Assembly: GCA_035295665.1 (NCBI GenBank) | Contig: DATGIQ010000125.1 | Location: forward strand, 1 to 16,379 | Length of the DNA: 16,379 nt | Origin: DATGIQ01 sp035295665 | GTDB taxonomy: Bacteria; Planctomycetota; Planctomycetia; Gemmatales; Gemmataceae | Direction: 5' to 3' | Part shown: piece after piece, positions 8,543 to 15,150 of the stretch | Numbering within the stretch: position 1 is the first letter of the stretch | Layout of the letters: each line of letters opens with the position of its first letter | Notes under the pieces: model-generated | The model's input: the letters and a program-made list of their open reading frames with translations, nothing else | Databases searched by the model: none | Told to the model about the DNA's origin: nothing | Program-made: the position numbers and the translations under genes

Positions 8543-9124
8543 ATGCCAATCCGATTTCGCTGTGCCTATTGCAATCAGCTTTTGGGGATTTCCCGGCGCA
8601 AAGCTGGCACCATTGTGCGCTGCCCAACGTGCGCCGGTCAGGTGGTGGTGCCCAATGCGGATGTGGAGGCGGCTTCGGTCCATCCCGGTCCGGCCAACCC
8701 CTTGGTGTTTGAGCGCAACGACTTTGAGGATCTCCTGAACACCGAAAGCGCGGTGCCCTTGGAGAAGAAGGAAAGCCTCACCGCTGCGGAGGCGGCGGTC
8801 GCACTCCCTCCGGAACCCAATCCGCCGCCGGGCGCCTGGGGAACGCATGCGGAGCCGCCCTATGACGTGGAGCGCATCAACCCGGTCCCCCCGTTGGCGA
8901 CGGCGGAATCCGTCCCGCAGACTGGCATTTTCCTTTCCGCCCGCAACGCGACGCTCTTGGTCATCGCCGTTGCGGTACTTCTTGCTCTGTTTTTCGCGGC
9001 CGGTTTGCTGGTCGGTTTATGGCTACGGCCGGCGGCGCACGAGTCGGGCCACGGACGGTCCACGGTGCCGACGTTCCCCGCGCTCATCGAAGCGGCGGTT
9101 CAGCCAGAGGAAGCGCGCTCATGA
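8543..9124 (+). CDS. Zinc-ribbon protein with single transmembrane helix
   Basis: A 193-residue protein. The open frame extends up to 8315, but homology-like sequence begins at the ATG at 8543, and the upstream part is basic, non-conserved-looking and overlaps the divergent promoter. Residues 7-30 form a zinc ribbon: C7-x2-C10, 16 residues, C27-x2-C30, with the RFRCAYCNQLLGISRRKAG pattern that I associate with planctomycete zinc-ribbon membrane proteins. Residues 40-130 are acidic and proline-rich, probably unstructured. Residues 136-161 are one strong membrane helix, followed by a ~30-residue tail. The N-terminus is probably cytoplasmic. Function unknown; the ribbon may bind zinc for protein or nucleic-acid contact. 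Its TGA overlaps the next gene's ATG (ATGA), so the two are probably translationally coupled. Confidence 0.82.
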   Translation: MPIRFRCAYCNQLLGISRRKAGTIVRCPTCAGQVVVPNADVEAASVHPGPANPLVFERNDFEDLLNTESAVPLEKKESLTAAEAAVALPPEPNPPPGAWGTHAEPPYDVERINPVPPLATAESVPQTGIFLSARNATLLVIAVAVLLALFFAAGLLVGLWLRPAAHESGHGRSTVPTFPALIEAAVQPEEARS

Positions 9125-9375
9125 TGGCGCCGCAGGATCTGGAATCCGAGCTGAATAAGGAACCCTTTCAGCCCTTCCGCATCGTGACCACGACCGGCAA
9201 AACCTACGAGATCACCGAGAAGGACCGGCCCCTCCTTCTGGTCGGCAAGCGAACCGTCATCATCGGTCTGCGCGTCCCGAAAACCGATCCTTATTTTGAT
9301 CGCTACGAGGTCGTCTCCTTGGTCCATATCATCCGCCTGGAGCCGATTGCTGTATCTTCGCAACAGAAGGCGTGA
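9121..9375 (+). CDS. Small protein of unknown function, coupled to the zinc-ribbon gene
   Basis: An 84-residue protein that I do not recognise as a named family. The ATG at 9121 overlaps the upstream stop as ATGA, and GAGGAA about 7 bases before it is a fair ribosome site; the next codon is also ATG (9124), so either Met may be used. The sequence has a KEPFQPFRI segment, a TGKTYEIT turn, then alternating beta strands (LLLVGKRTVIIGL) and a closing VHIIRLEP. This is typical of small all-beta proteins that I have seen repeatedly in planctomycete genomes. No membrane segment, no cysteine. The frame extends upstream to 9019 inside the zinc-ribbon gene, which I judge spurious. Confidence 0.75.
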   Translation: MMAPQDLESELNKEPFQPFRIVTTTGKTYEITEKDRPLLLVGKRTVIIGLRVPKTDPYFDRYEVVSLVHIIRLEPIAVSSQQKA

Positions 9376-9380
9376 CCTGA

Positions 9381-9420
9381 CGCGCCAGCGAAGGACCGCA
9401 GCATTCTTCGCTCGCGTTTC
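9381..9420 (+). terminator. Weak terminator-like hairpin after the zinc-ribbon/small-protein pair
   Basis: CGCG-cc-AGCGAAG (9381-9393) pairs with CTTCGCT-CGCG (9406-9416) around a 12-base loop, with a two-base bulge, followed by only TTTC. It lies 6 bases after the stop at 9375 and before a new candidate -10, so it could separate two transcription units. The short T run makes it weak. Confidence 0.3.
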
Positions 9421-9454
9421 AGGCTTGTAGGCTGCCGAACCTTCCATGCTGGGA

Positions 9455-9460
9455 TAGAAT
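9455..9460 (+). promoter_or_regulatory. Candidate -10 element before the HTH pair
   Basis: TAGAAT (9455-9460) matches five of six -10 consensus bases in an otherwise GC-rich gap, about 55 bases before the ATG at 9516. I see no matching -35 at 16-18 bases, so support is limited to the -10 and its placement after a terminator-like hairpin. Confidence 0.22.
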
Positions 9461-9515
9461 TGCCTGGCGTGGTCTCGCGGAAGGCCTTGGGCAACCGCTG
9501 TGAGAGGTCCATTCC

Positions 9516-9767
9516 ATGGACAAGATCAAGAGCCTTGTCGAATGGATGAGCGACCGGGGTATCGGCATGGAGCAGTTGCTCGAAGCCGCCGCTTTGGATC
9601 GCAAAGTCTTGTCGGCCATCGTCCAGGGCCGGTACACGCCCAGTCCTCAGCAGCGGCAGCGCGTGGCGGCGGCCCTGGGAATCCGGCCGGAACAGATCGC
9701 GTGGGGCCACACGGCGCCGGTCGAACACATCTACGGTCATGGGCCGCAGTTCGGCCGAAGTCCGTGA
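9516..9767 (+). CDS. Small helix-turn-helix (XRE/Cro-like) protein, copy 1 of tandem pair
   Basis: An 83-residue protein with an all-helical core and a Cro/XRE-like HTH pattern: MEQLLEAAALDRKVLSAIVQGR (helices 2-3), TPSPQQRQRVAAALG (helix 4-5). It ends in an unusual conserved tail, QIAWGH then HIYGHGPQFGRSP. AGAGG lies about 11 bases before the ATG. It shares about 34 of 77 aligned residues, without gaps, with the protein encoded at 9794-10030, so the two arose by tandem duplication. DNA binding is inferred from the HTH pattern; the protein is only as long as one domain, so it would act as an oligomer. Target unknown; autoregulation is one option. Confidence 0.8.
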   Translation: MDKIKSLVEWMSDRGIGMEQLLEAAALDRKVLSAIVQGRYTPSPQQRQRVAAALGIRPEQIAWGHTAPVEHIYGHGPQFGRSP

Positions 9768-9793
9768 GCTCATTTTTCTGACAGGGAACGAAG

Positions 9794-10030
9794 ATGGAGA
9801 CGACCAAGAACGTCCAGCAGCTGTGCGAGGAACAACGCATCGACTACAAGCAATTGGCCGAACGTTCCGGTCTGGATGAGCAGCGCGTTCTGGCGATCAT
9901 TTTGGGCCGCTGGACGCCGAGCCCCAGCGAGCGCGACAAGGTCGCCGCTGTCTTGGGCACGACACGCGATCAGATTAGCTGGGGCCATAAAACTCCGATC
10001 CAACACATCTACGGCAGCGGCCCCGCCTGA
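9794..10030 (+). CDS. Small helix-turn-helix (XRE/Cro-like) protein, copy 2 of tandem pair
   Basis: A 78-residue paralogue of the protein at 9516-9767, aligning end to end without gaps. The best-kept parts are GR[YW]TPSP, VAAxLG, QIxWGH, and P-x-x-HIYGxGP; the first ~20 residues and the recognition-helix region (RSGLDEQRVLAI) differ more, so the two may read different DNA sites. A ribosome site AGGGA lies about 9 bases before the ATG. It begins 26 bases after the first copy and is followed 23 bases later by thiO. Copy 2 lacks the QFGRSP end of copy 1. Role as a transcription regulator is inferred. Confidence 0.8.
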   Translation: METTKNVQQLCEEQRIDYKQLAERSGLDEQRVLAIILGRWTPSPSERDKVAAVLGTTRDQISWGHKTPIQHIYGSGPA

Positions 10031-10038
10031 CACCAGAT

Positions 10039-10047
10039 TGCTATAAC
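10039..10047 (+). promoter_or_regulatory. Extended -10 promoter placed for a leaderless thiO transcript
   Basis: TGcTATAAC (10039-10047) fits the extended -10 form TGnTATAAT with one mismatch. The base seven positions after it is the A of the thiO ATG at 10054. Transcription would thus start at or within a base or two of the start codon. This agrees with the lack of any Shine-Dalgarno sequence before that ATG. No clear -35 is visible, as is usual for extended -10 promoters. Confidence 0.42.
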
Positions 10048-10053
10048 ATTTGT

Positions 10054-11181
10054 ATGAGCAAACAACCCGATGTCCTGATCATCGGCGGCGGCGTGATCGG
10101 ACTGACCACGGCGTATTTCTTGGCCCGCGAAGGCGTTTCGGTTGCCGTTATGGACAAAGGAGATTTCGGCCAGGAAGCTTCCTGGGCCGGCGCCGGCATC
10201 CTACCGCCCGGGAATCTGGGGCAGGCGCCAACCCCGTTCCGCCAATTGCGTGCCCACAGTGCCGCTCTCTTCCCCACTCTCTCCGCCGAGCTACGGGACC
10301 GAACCGGAGTGGATAACGGCTACCTGCGCTGCGGCGGGCTGGAGTTCATCGATCCCGAAAGCGGTGTCGCCACTGAGGAATGGCGGAGCGAAGGAATCGC
10401 GTTCGAGCCGGTTGACGACAACCGCCTTCGCCAGCTGGAACCGGCTCTCCGGTCCGGGCTGGGCACTGCCTATTATCTGCCGGACATGGCCCAGGTGCGC
10501 AATCCACGGCATCTGCGTGCGCTGCTGGCTGGGTGTCAATTGCTCGGCGTTCGCTTGCAACCGGGTTGTCCCGTATTGGGTTTTGAAATCCAGAGCCAGC
10601 GGGTTGCTGCCGTCCGGACCGAGCACGGTCTGGCAAAAGCGGGGAAATTCCTCCTGGCGGCGGGAGCGTGGAGCGAAGCCCTGCTGCAACCTATCGGCTG
10701 GGAGCCCGGCATCCATCCGGTGCGCGGACAGATTGCTCTCATCAACACGGGTACGCCGCTCTTCCACCGCGTCCTTCTGCGGGGGCCGCGGTATCTCGTG
10801 CCTCGGCCTGACGGCCGAGTCTTGGTCGGGTCCACCGAAGAGGAGGCCGGCTTCAACAAGCGGACCACGACCGGGGCCATCGGCGATTTGTTGAGCCTGG
10901 CCCACCGTCTCGTTCCGCGCTTGGCCGAGGCACACCTGGAGCGCTGCTGGGCGGGTCTGCGGCCGGGAAGCCCAGACGGGATGCCGTTCCTGGGAGCTGT
11001 GCCAGGATTCGAGAATCTTTTCGTGGCGGCGGGACATTTCCGGGCAGGGATTCAATTGTCCCCCGTTACCGCACTGGTCCTGAAAGAACTCTTCCTCGGC
11101 CAGGCGCTGACTGTCCCGCTGGAGTTCTTCCGTTTGGACCGCACCTCTTCACGATCACGCCAGTCCGCGTTTCAGTCGTGA
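10054..11181 (+). CDS. thiO: Glycine oxidase ThiO (FAD-dependent, thiamin thiazole branch)
   Basis: A 375-residue protein of the D-amino-acid-oxidase/DAO family, the usual ThiO length. Residues 7-15 hold the FAD-binding Rossmann motif (LIIGGGVIGL), followed by the ThiO-typical GQEASWAGAGILPP at about 41-53. The C-terminal half has HPVRGQ-type sequence, LVPRPDGRVLVGST, then WAGLRPGSPDG, in which Arg303 sits where the substrate-carboxylate Arg of Bacillus ThiO is known, and GHFRAGIQLSP, the C-terminal FAD/dinucleotide motif. ThiO oxidises glycine with O2 to the imine (dehydroglycine) and H2O2; ThiG uses the imine in thiazole formation. It is a soluble cytoplasmic flavoprotein. No thiG, thiS or thiF lies in the window, so the gene is separate from the rest of the pathway here. 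Other DAO-family amine oxidases are a minor alternative. Confidence 0.88.
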   Translation: MSKQPDVLIIGGGVIGLTTAYFLAREGVSVAVMDKGDFGQEASWAGAGILPPGNLGQAPTPFRQLRAHSAALFPTLSAELRDRTGVDNGYLRCGGLEFIDPESGVATEEWRSEGIAFEPVDDNRLRQLEPALRSGLGTAYYLPDMAQVRNPRHLRALLAGCQLLGVRLQPGCPVLGFEIQSQRVAAVRTEHGLAKAGKFLLAAGAWSEALLQPIGWEPGIHPVRGQIALINTGTPLFHRVLLRGPRYLVPRPDGRVLVGSTEEEAGFNKRTTTGAIGDLLSLAHRLVPRLAEAHLERCWAGLRPGSPDGMPFLGAVPGFENLFVAAGHFRAGIQLSPVTALVLKELFLGQALTVPLEFFRLDRTSSRSRQSAFQS

Positions 11182-11415
11182 CACGCTTTCGCTAAAATCA
11201 ACGGGTGCGGGAGCGTGATGGGAGAGAGTCCCGTACGCAATATCGGGCCGATGCCCACGAACTAATGAGGGAGCGCAGGGAAAGGTCGCAGCGATATCCG
11301 CGCGCGTGGTTCGGCAGCATGCGCGCTGGACGCGGCAGCAAAGGGCGCGGCGATCCTTCGCTGGCGCATCAGGCTCGCATGCTGCATCATTCTGCATGGC
11401 TATTTCATCATTGGC
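11182..11415 (+). other. Intergenic leader with stacked small hairpins
   Basis: This 234-bp stretch has no convincing gene. Two adjacent hairpins are visible: GCGT-gat-GGGA (11213-11223) pairs with TCCC-gt-ACGC (11229-11238) over a 5-base loop, and GGGC-CGAT-GCCC at 11245-11256. The rest is GC-rich with several AGCATGC/GCATGC-type repeats near 11316-11385. It matches no riboswitch or structural RNA consensus that I know (TPP, glycine, SAM, cobalamin, SRP and RNase P were considered). An untranslated leader or small RNA is possible. The frame at 11205-11552 overlaps the GTPase start and is not convincing. Confidence 0.35.
11193..11198 (+). promoter_or_regulatory. Candidate -10 element for the GTPase-GTPase-CHAD unit
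   Basis: TAAAAT (11193-11198) matches five of six -10 consensus bases and lies 11 bases after the thiO stop, at the head of the 234-bp gap before the first GTPase. The -35 region (TTCAGT, 11171-11176) is poor. If used, it would give a leader of about 210 bases. Confidence 0.25.
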
Positions 11416-13233
11416 ATGGATCAACTCAGCACACGTCGATTGACCAGCCAGCTAGCCGAGGATCTCAGCTGGTTGGAAGAACATTGTCGCCACCAGGCGG
11501 GGCAGGGAACCCTGGCGGGTCAGCTGCGCCTTGCGGCGGCCCTGGTCCGTAACTGCATCGGACCGTTCCTGGACGGCGCCTCTGCTATCCCGCTCCACGT
11601 CGCGGTGGTGGGCGGAGCCGGTACCGGTAAGAGCACCGTCGTCAATGTGCTCAGCGGATCCGCCGTGGCCGAGGCCAATCCCCAGGCCGGCTTCACGCGC
11701 CACCCCATGGCCTACATCAGCAGCAATGGGGTGCTGAACTGGCCGGCTCACGCGGGTTTCCTCGGGCCGTTGCAGCGCCTTTCTCAGGCTGGCCCAGCCA
11801 ATTTGGATGAAGATGTTTATCAGGTGCGGCATATTGCCCCGGACCCCGCGGGCTCCGGTCTACTGAAAGATGTGATCCTCTGGGATTGCCCGGATATGAC
11901 GACCTGGGCCGCCACCGGTTATGTTCCGCGCCTGTTGGAGGTGGCCGGGCTGGCGGATGTCCTCGTCTATGTGGCCTCGGATGAGCGCTACAACGATGAG
12001 GTACCGACCCAGTTTTTGCACCTGCTGCTGCAAACCGGCAAGCCAGTGATCGTCTGTCTGATGAAGATGCAGGAAGCGGATGCCGGCACGCTCCTGGCTC
12101 ATTTTCAGTGTGAGGTTCTGGGCCGGCTAACCCGTGGTCCAGTGGCGTCCTTGGCCATTCCCCATCTGACCCCGGAACAATTGGCCGACCCGGCACGCCG
12201 TGCAGCCAGCTATCGCATTCCCTTGCTCAATCAGATCGCGGTGTTGACCGACGCGCCGGCCGTGGCGCGCCAACGCGTGGTGCGCGGGGCCAGCCATTTC
12301 CTCCTCGCCACTCACGACCGGCTCCTGGCGGCAGCGCGGCACGATCTGGCAGCGCTAGAGAGCTGGCGTTCGCTCGTCCAGGCCGGCCAGGTCGAATTCG
12401 ATAACCGCTATCGCCGGGAATATCTCACCAGTGAGAAGTTCCGCAGCTTCGATGAAGCATTGGTGCGCTTACTGGAGTTGCTGGAATTGCCCGGAGTCGG
12501 CAAAATCGTCAGCGGGACGCTCTGGGTTGTGCGTACCCCCTACCGGCTGCTCAAAGGTGTCCTGGGGAAGGCCCTCAGTCGGCCAGAGGCGCCCAATCGG
12601 CCGGAACTGCCCGTGATGCAGGCGGCGCTGAGCGGCTGGCTGAACCTGCTGCACAAGGAAGCAGTTCGCCGTGCCGACAGCCATCCCGTGTGGGCGTACA
12701 TTGAGGAAGGGTTCACGACCGGCCTGGTCGACCTTGCAGGAGAACGCTTTCAGCAAGGATTCCATAATTTCCAGCTCAGCCTGGCCGACGAGGTAGAACG
12801 CACGGCCCGAGCCATTTACGAAGCACTGGAGAAAAAGCCGTTGGTCCTCAACACGCTGCGGAGCGGCAACTTCGCCCTGGATGTGGCGGCCATCGCCGGG
12901 GCGTTCACCATCGGCCACTTCGGCGTGCATGATTTCGTGTTGGTACCATTGCTGGCTTCGATCAAGCATGTGATCGTCGAGCAGTTGGGGAAGCAGTATG
13001 TGGACAACCAGCGCGAACAGATTCGCATGCGCCAGCAGCTGTTGCTGACCCAGTACGTCTCTGGGCCCCTGGCCGAATGGTTGGCCCAATGGCCGGCGAC
13101 CGGTGGCACCAAGCTGGAGCGGTTGCAACTGGCGCTGCGTCGCATCCCCGCGGCCGCGCAGCAACTGGATCTCGCCGTGTCGCAAGCTATCCCGGCGGCA
13201 TCCACCAATCCGTCCGTGGTCCGTAGTCCGTAG
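11416..13233 (+). CDS. Dynamin-like/Era-type GTPase with degenerate G4 motif, GTPase A of tandem pair
   Basis: A 605-residue protein. The P-loop is G66GAGTGKST74, followed by N-x-L-S-G-x-A-V-A-E-A, nearly the same as in the next gene. G3 is D157-C-P-D160. The place of G4 (N-K-x-D) after strand VIVCL reads M216-K-M-Q219, so the usual guanine contacts are missing. Residues ~300-460 are helical. From about residue 480 there is a long hydrophobic region (FALDVAAIAGAFTIGHFG, then FVLVPLLASIKHVIVEQL) that could insert in or lie on the membrane. An amphipathic helix with YVDNQREQIRMRQQ follows. No Shine-Dalgarno is seen; ATG at 11416 is the first in-frame ATG after the stop at 11263. The last residues (VVRSP) and the stop codon are encoded by the repeat at 13213-13270. 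The tandem paralogue suggests a heteromeric pair. Function unknown. Confidence 0.8.
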   Translation: MDQLSTRRLTSQLAEDLSWLEEHCRHQAGQGTLAGQLRLAAALVRNCIGPFLDGASAIPLHVAVVGGAGTGKSTVVNVLSGSAVAEANPQAGFTRHPMAYISSNGVLNWPAHAGFLGPLQRLSQAGPANLDEDVYQVRHIAPDPAGSGLLKDVILWDCPDMTTWAATGYVPRLLEVAGLADVLVYVASDERYNDEVPTQFLHLLLQTGKPVIVCLMKMQEADAGTLLAHFQCEVLGRLTRGPVASLAIPHLTPEQLADPARRAASYRIPLLNQIAVLTDAPAVARQRVVRGASHFLLATHDRLLAAARHDLAALESWRSLVQAGQVEFDNRYRREYLTSEKFRSFDEALVRLLELLELPGVGKIVSGTLWVVRTPYRLLKGVLGKALSRPEAPNRPELPVMQAALSGWLNLLHKEAVRRADSHPVWAYIEEGFTTGLVDLAGERFQQGFHNFQLSLADEVERTARAIYEALEKKPLVLNTLRSGNFALDVAAIAGAFTIGHFGVHDFVLVPLLASIKHVIVEQLGKQYVDNQREQIRMRQQLLLTQYVSGPLAEWLAQWPATGGTKLERLQLALRRIPAAAQQLDLAVSQAIPAASTNPSVVRSP

Positions 13234-13270
13234 CAGGCTGGCTACGGACTACGGACCACAGACTACGGAC
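13213..13270. repeat. Heptamer-repeat hairpin (TCCGTAG/CTACGGA units) between the two GTPases
   Basis: Exact 19-bp arms 13216-13234 and 13241-13259 with a 6-base loop (13235-13240). The arms are built of the heptamer TCCGTAG: one imperfect and two exact copies at 13213-13233, and on the other side CTACGGA at 13242, 13249 and 13263 with a diverged unit at 13256. The stop codon of GTPase A (13231-13233) lies inside the left arm, and the ATG of GTPase B (13272) lies two bases after the last unit. The hairpin could slow or attenuate readthrough to GTPase B. There is no T-tract. It looks like a dispersed repeat family rather than a simple terminator; copies elsewhere in the genome are not testable here. 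Confidence 0.7.
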
Positions 13271-13271
13271 A

Positions 13272-15125
13272 ATGGAAATGAGCAGTCCTGCATCGACCAG
13301 TACCGAACCATTGCTTCGTACGCTGGCACCGGCCTTGCGCCAGCTCCAGCAGCATTTGCGCACCTGGCTCGACGCGGCCCACCGCTATCCGCTGTCCACG
13401 CTGACACGGGCAACGCTGGAAGGTCTGGCAAGCGACCTGGCGCGGCAGGCAACAGCACTGGATGTTGAACGGCCTTTGTTGGTGATCCTGCTGATGGGGG
13501 GCACCGGGGTCGGCAAGTCCACACTGCTCAATGCATTGGCCGGCGGCGCCATCGCACAGGCTTCCTTTGTTCGGCCGACCACGCGCGATCCGGTCGTCTA
13601 TTACCATGATTCGATTCCGCCCTCCCGGCTTGATCCGGCTCTGCAGCATTGTCGCCTTGCGGCCCATGATCGGTCCGCTCTGGAGAGCAAGATCATTGTC
13701 GATACGCCGGACCTGGACAGCAACGACTTGGCCAACCGCGAAAAATTGCAGCAGCTTTTGCCGGTAGCCGACGTCGTCCTGTACGTCGGGTCCCAGGAAA
13801 AATACCACGACAAACTCGGCTGGGATCTGTTCGTGCAGCAGCGTCAACGGCGAGCCTTCGCCTTTGTGCTGAACAAATGGGACCGCTGCCTTCACGGCAA
13901 CGGCGGCGTCCGACCCGATGAAGACCTGCTCCGCGATCTTCAGGCCGAGGGTTTCCAGGATCCCTTGCTGTTCCGTACCTGTGCCCAGTACTGGGTCGAT
14001 CGGGATGGCGCGCCGGCCGGCGACGGATGCGCTGCTGTTCCTCCGGAGGAGCAGTTTGCCGAACTGGTCCGCTGGCTGGAAAACGGATTGACCCGTCTGG
14101 AAATCGAGGCCATCAAGGCCCGTGGCGTGAGCCAGCTCTTGCGGCAATTGCAGCAAGCGCTGGAGCTGGCCCGGCCGCCGGAGCTGACCGCGCAGGCAGC
14201 CCGGACCCGCTCCACGTGGGAAGCGATTCTCGGTGAAGAGGCCGCGGCAACGGTCGAAGTGCTGTTAAACACGCTGGAGCCCTACCAACAGGAAATCGAA
14301 CAACATTTCGCCCTGGAAGGGCAGCGCCGCTTCCGCGGGCTGATGGCTGCGTATTTGCATTTGTTTACCCGCGCCCGGTACGTCGGCAGCACCCTGCGCG
14401 ACCGGATTCCGTTTCTGCCAAAATCGCCACAGGCGGTGGAGACGCCGCCGGCGTGGAACTTGGCCACGTTTACCCGCACGTGTAGTTCGGTGGCCGGCGA
14501 CCGCCACCTTGACGCGCGGGGACGTGCCCTGCCTAATCGACTCCTCGTGGAGGCGGATCAGCAAGGGTTTCCTCTGAATCTGCTGACCGAACCGGTGGAA
14601 GCCGCGGCCAAGCTCGATTGGCGGCAGCGGTATGCGAATGCTCTGGTGGAGATCCTGCAACAGGTGGAGCGTGAGTCGGCGCAACCGGCGGGAATGCGGC
14701 GGTGGGTACAGAGCGGGATCGTGGTGCTGGCCGACTGGGTTCCGCCGCTGGCCTTCCTGGCCGCGTTGGTCATGTTATTGTGGAGGTATTTCGATCCCCT
14801 CAACCGAGGTTATCCATTTCAGGTTTCCGATGTGCTGCTTCCCCTGATCGTGCTGCTGGTCGTCTTGGTCATCTTGCACCTTCTGATTGTGCTGCTCTTG
14901 CCGGTCCGCTGGGTCGCCATCCGGGGTGAGTTCCAGCGCCGCTTACAGCGGCGCGTCCAACAGGAGCTGCACAGTGTGTATACCATGATCCCCGAGCAGG
15001 TAGCCGATGGGCTCCGCCTCGAGCGCCGGCAGATGGAGCAATTGCTCGCGGACACCCACGAGGTGACGGCTTGGCTGGAGCAGCGCCAGCAGGCGGCCAG
15101 CATCGAAGCGTTATACGGCAAGTAA
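13272..15125 (+). CDS. Membrane-anchored dynamin-like/Era-type GTPase, GTPase B of tandem pair
   Basis: A 617-residue protein with a full set of G motifs: P-loop G76GTGVGKST84 followed by LLNALAGGAIAQA, switch I RPTTRDP (Thr103/104), G3 D144TPD147 and G4 N201KWD204. Strand LLVILLM leads into the P-loop. Residues ~260-470 are helical, with a coiled-coil-like QQALELARPPEL region. Two membrane helices follow: about 484-505 (PPLAFLAALVMLLW) and 520-545 (a Leu/Val/Ile-rich run), joined by a short loop, then a basic helix with REFQRRLQRRV-like charge (EFQRRLQRRVQQEL). GTP binding is well supported. The paired helices suggest membrane anchoring as in bacterial dynamin-like and YfjP/HSR1-type GTPases, and membrane remodelling is an inference. 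Met3 (13278) is a possible start; no ribosome site is visible. The CHAD gene follows after 25 bp. Confidence 0.85.
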   Translation: MEMSSPASTSTEPLLRTLAPALRQLQQHLRTWLDAAHRYPLSTLTRATLEGLASDLARQATALDVERPLLVILLMGGTGVGKSTLLNALAGGAIAQASFVRPTTRDPVVYYHDSIPPSRLDPALQHCRLAAHDRSALESKIIVDTPDLDSNDLANREKLQQLLPVADVVLYVGSQEKYHDKLGWDLFVQQRQRRAFAFVLNKWDRCLHGNGGVRPDEDLLRDLQAEGFQDPLLFRTCAQYWVDRDGAPAGDGCAAVPPEEQFAELVRWLENGLTRLEIEAIKARGVSQLLRQLQQALELARPPELTAQAARTRSTWEAILGEEAAATVEVLLNTLEPYQQEIEQHFALEGQRRFRGLMAAYLHLFTRARYVGSTLRDRIPFLPKSPQAVETPPAWNLATFTRTCSSVAGDRHLDARGRALPNRLLVEADQQGFPLNLLTEPVEAAAKLDWRQRYANALVEILQQVERESAQPAGMRRWVQSGIVVLADWVPPLAFLAALVMLLWRYFDPLNRGYPFQVSDVLLPLIVLLVVLVILHLLIVLLLPVRWVAIRGEFQRRLQRRVQQELHSVYTMIPEQVADGLRLERRQMEQLLADTHEVTAWLEQRQQAASIEALYGK

Positions 15126-15150
15126 TCGAAGTCCAAGGTTCGATCTTCCC

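Noticed and set aside
11213..11260. Glycine or TPP riboswitch in the leader after thiO
   Set aside because: A GGGAGAGA stretch recalls the glycine aptamer, but the conserved downstream parts of both aptamers are missing.
11205..11552. A 115-codon frame in the gap before GTPase A
   Set aside because: It is Arg-rich, overlaps the GTPase start out of frame by over 130 bases and has no recognisable domain.
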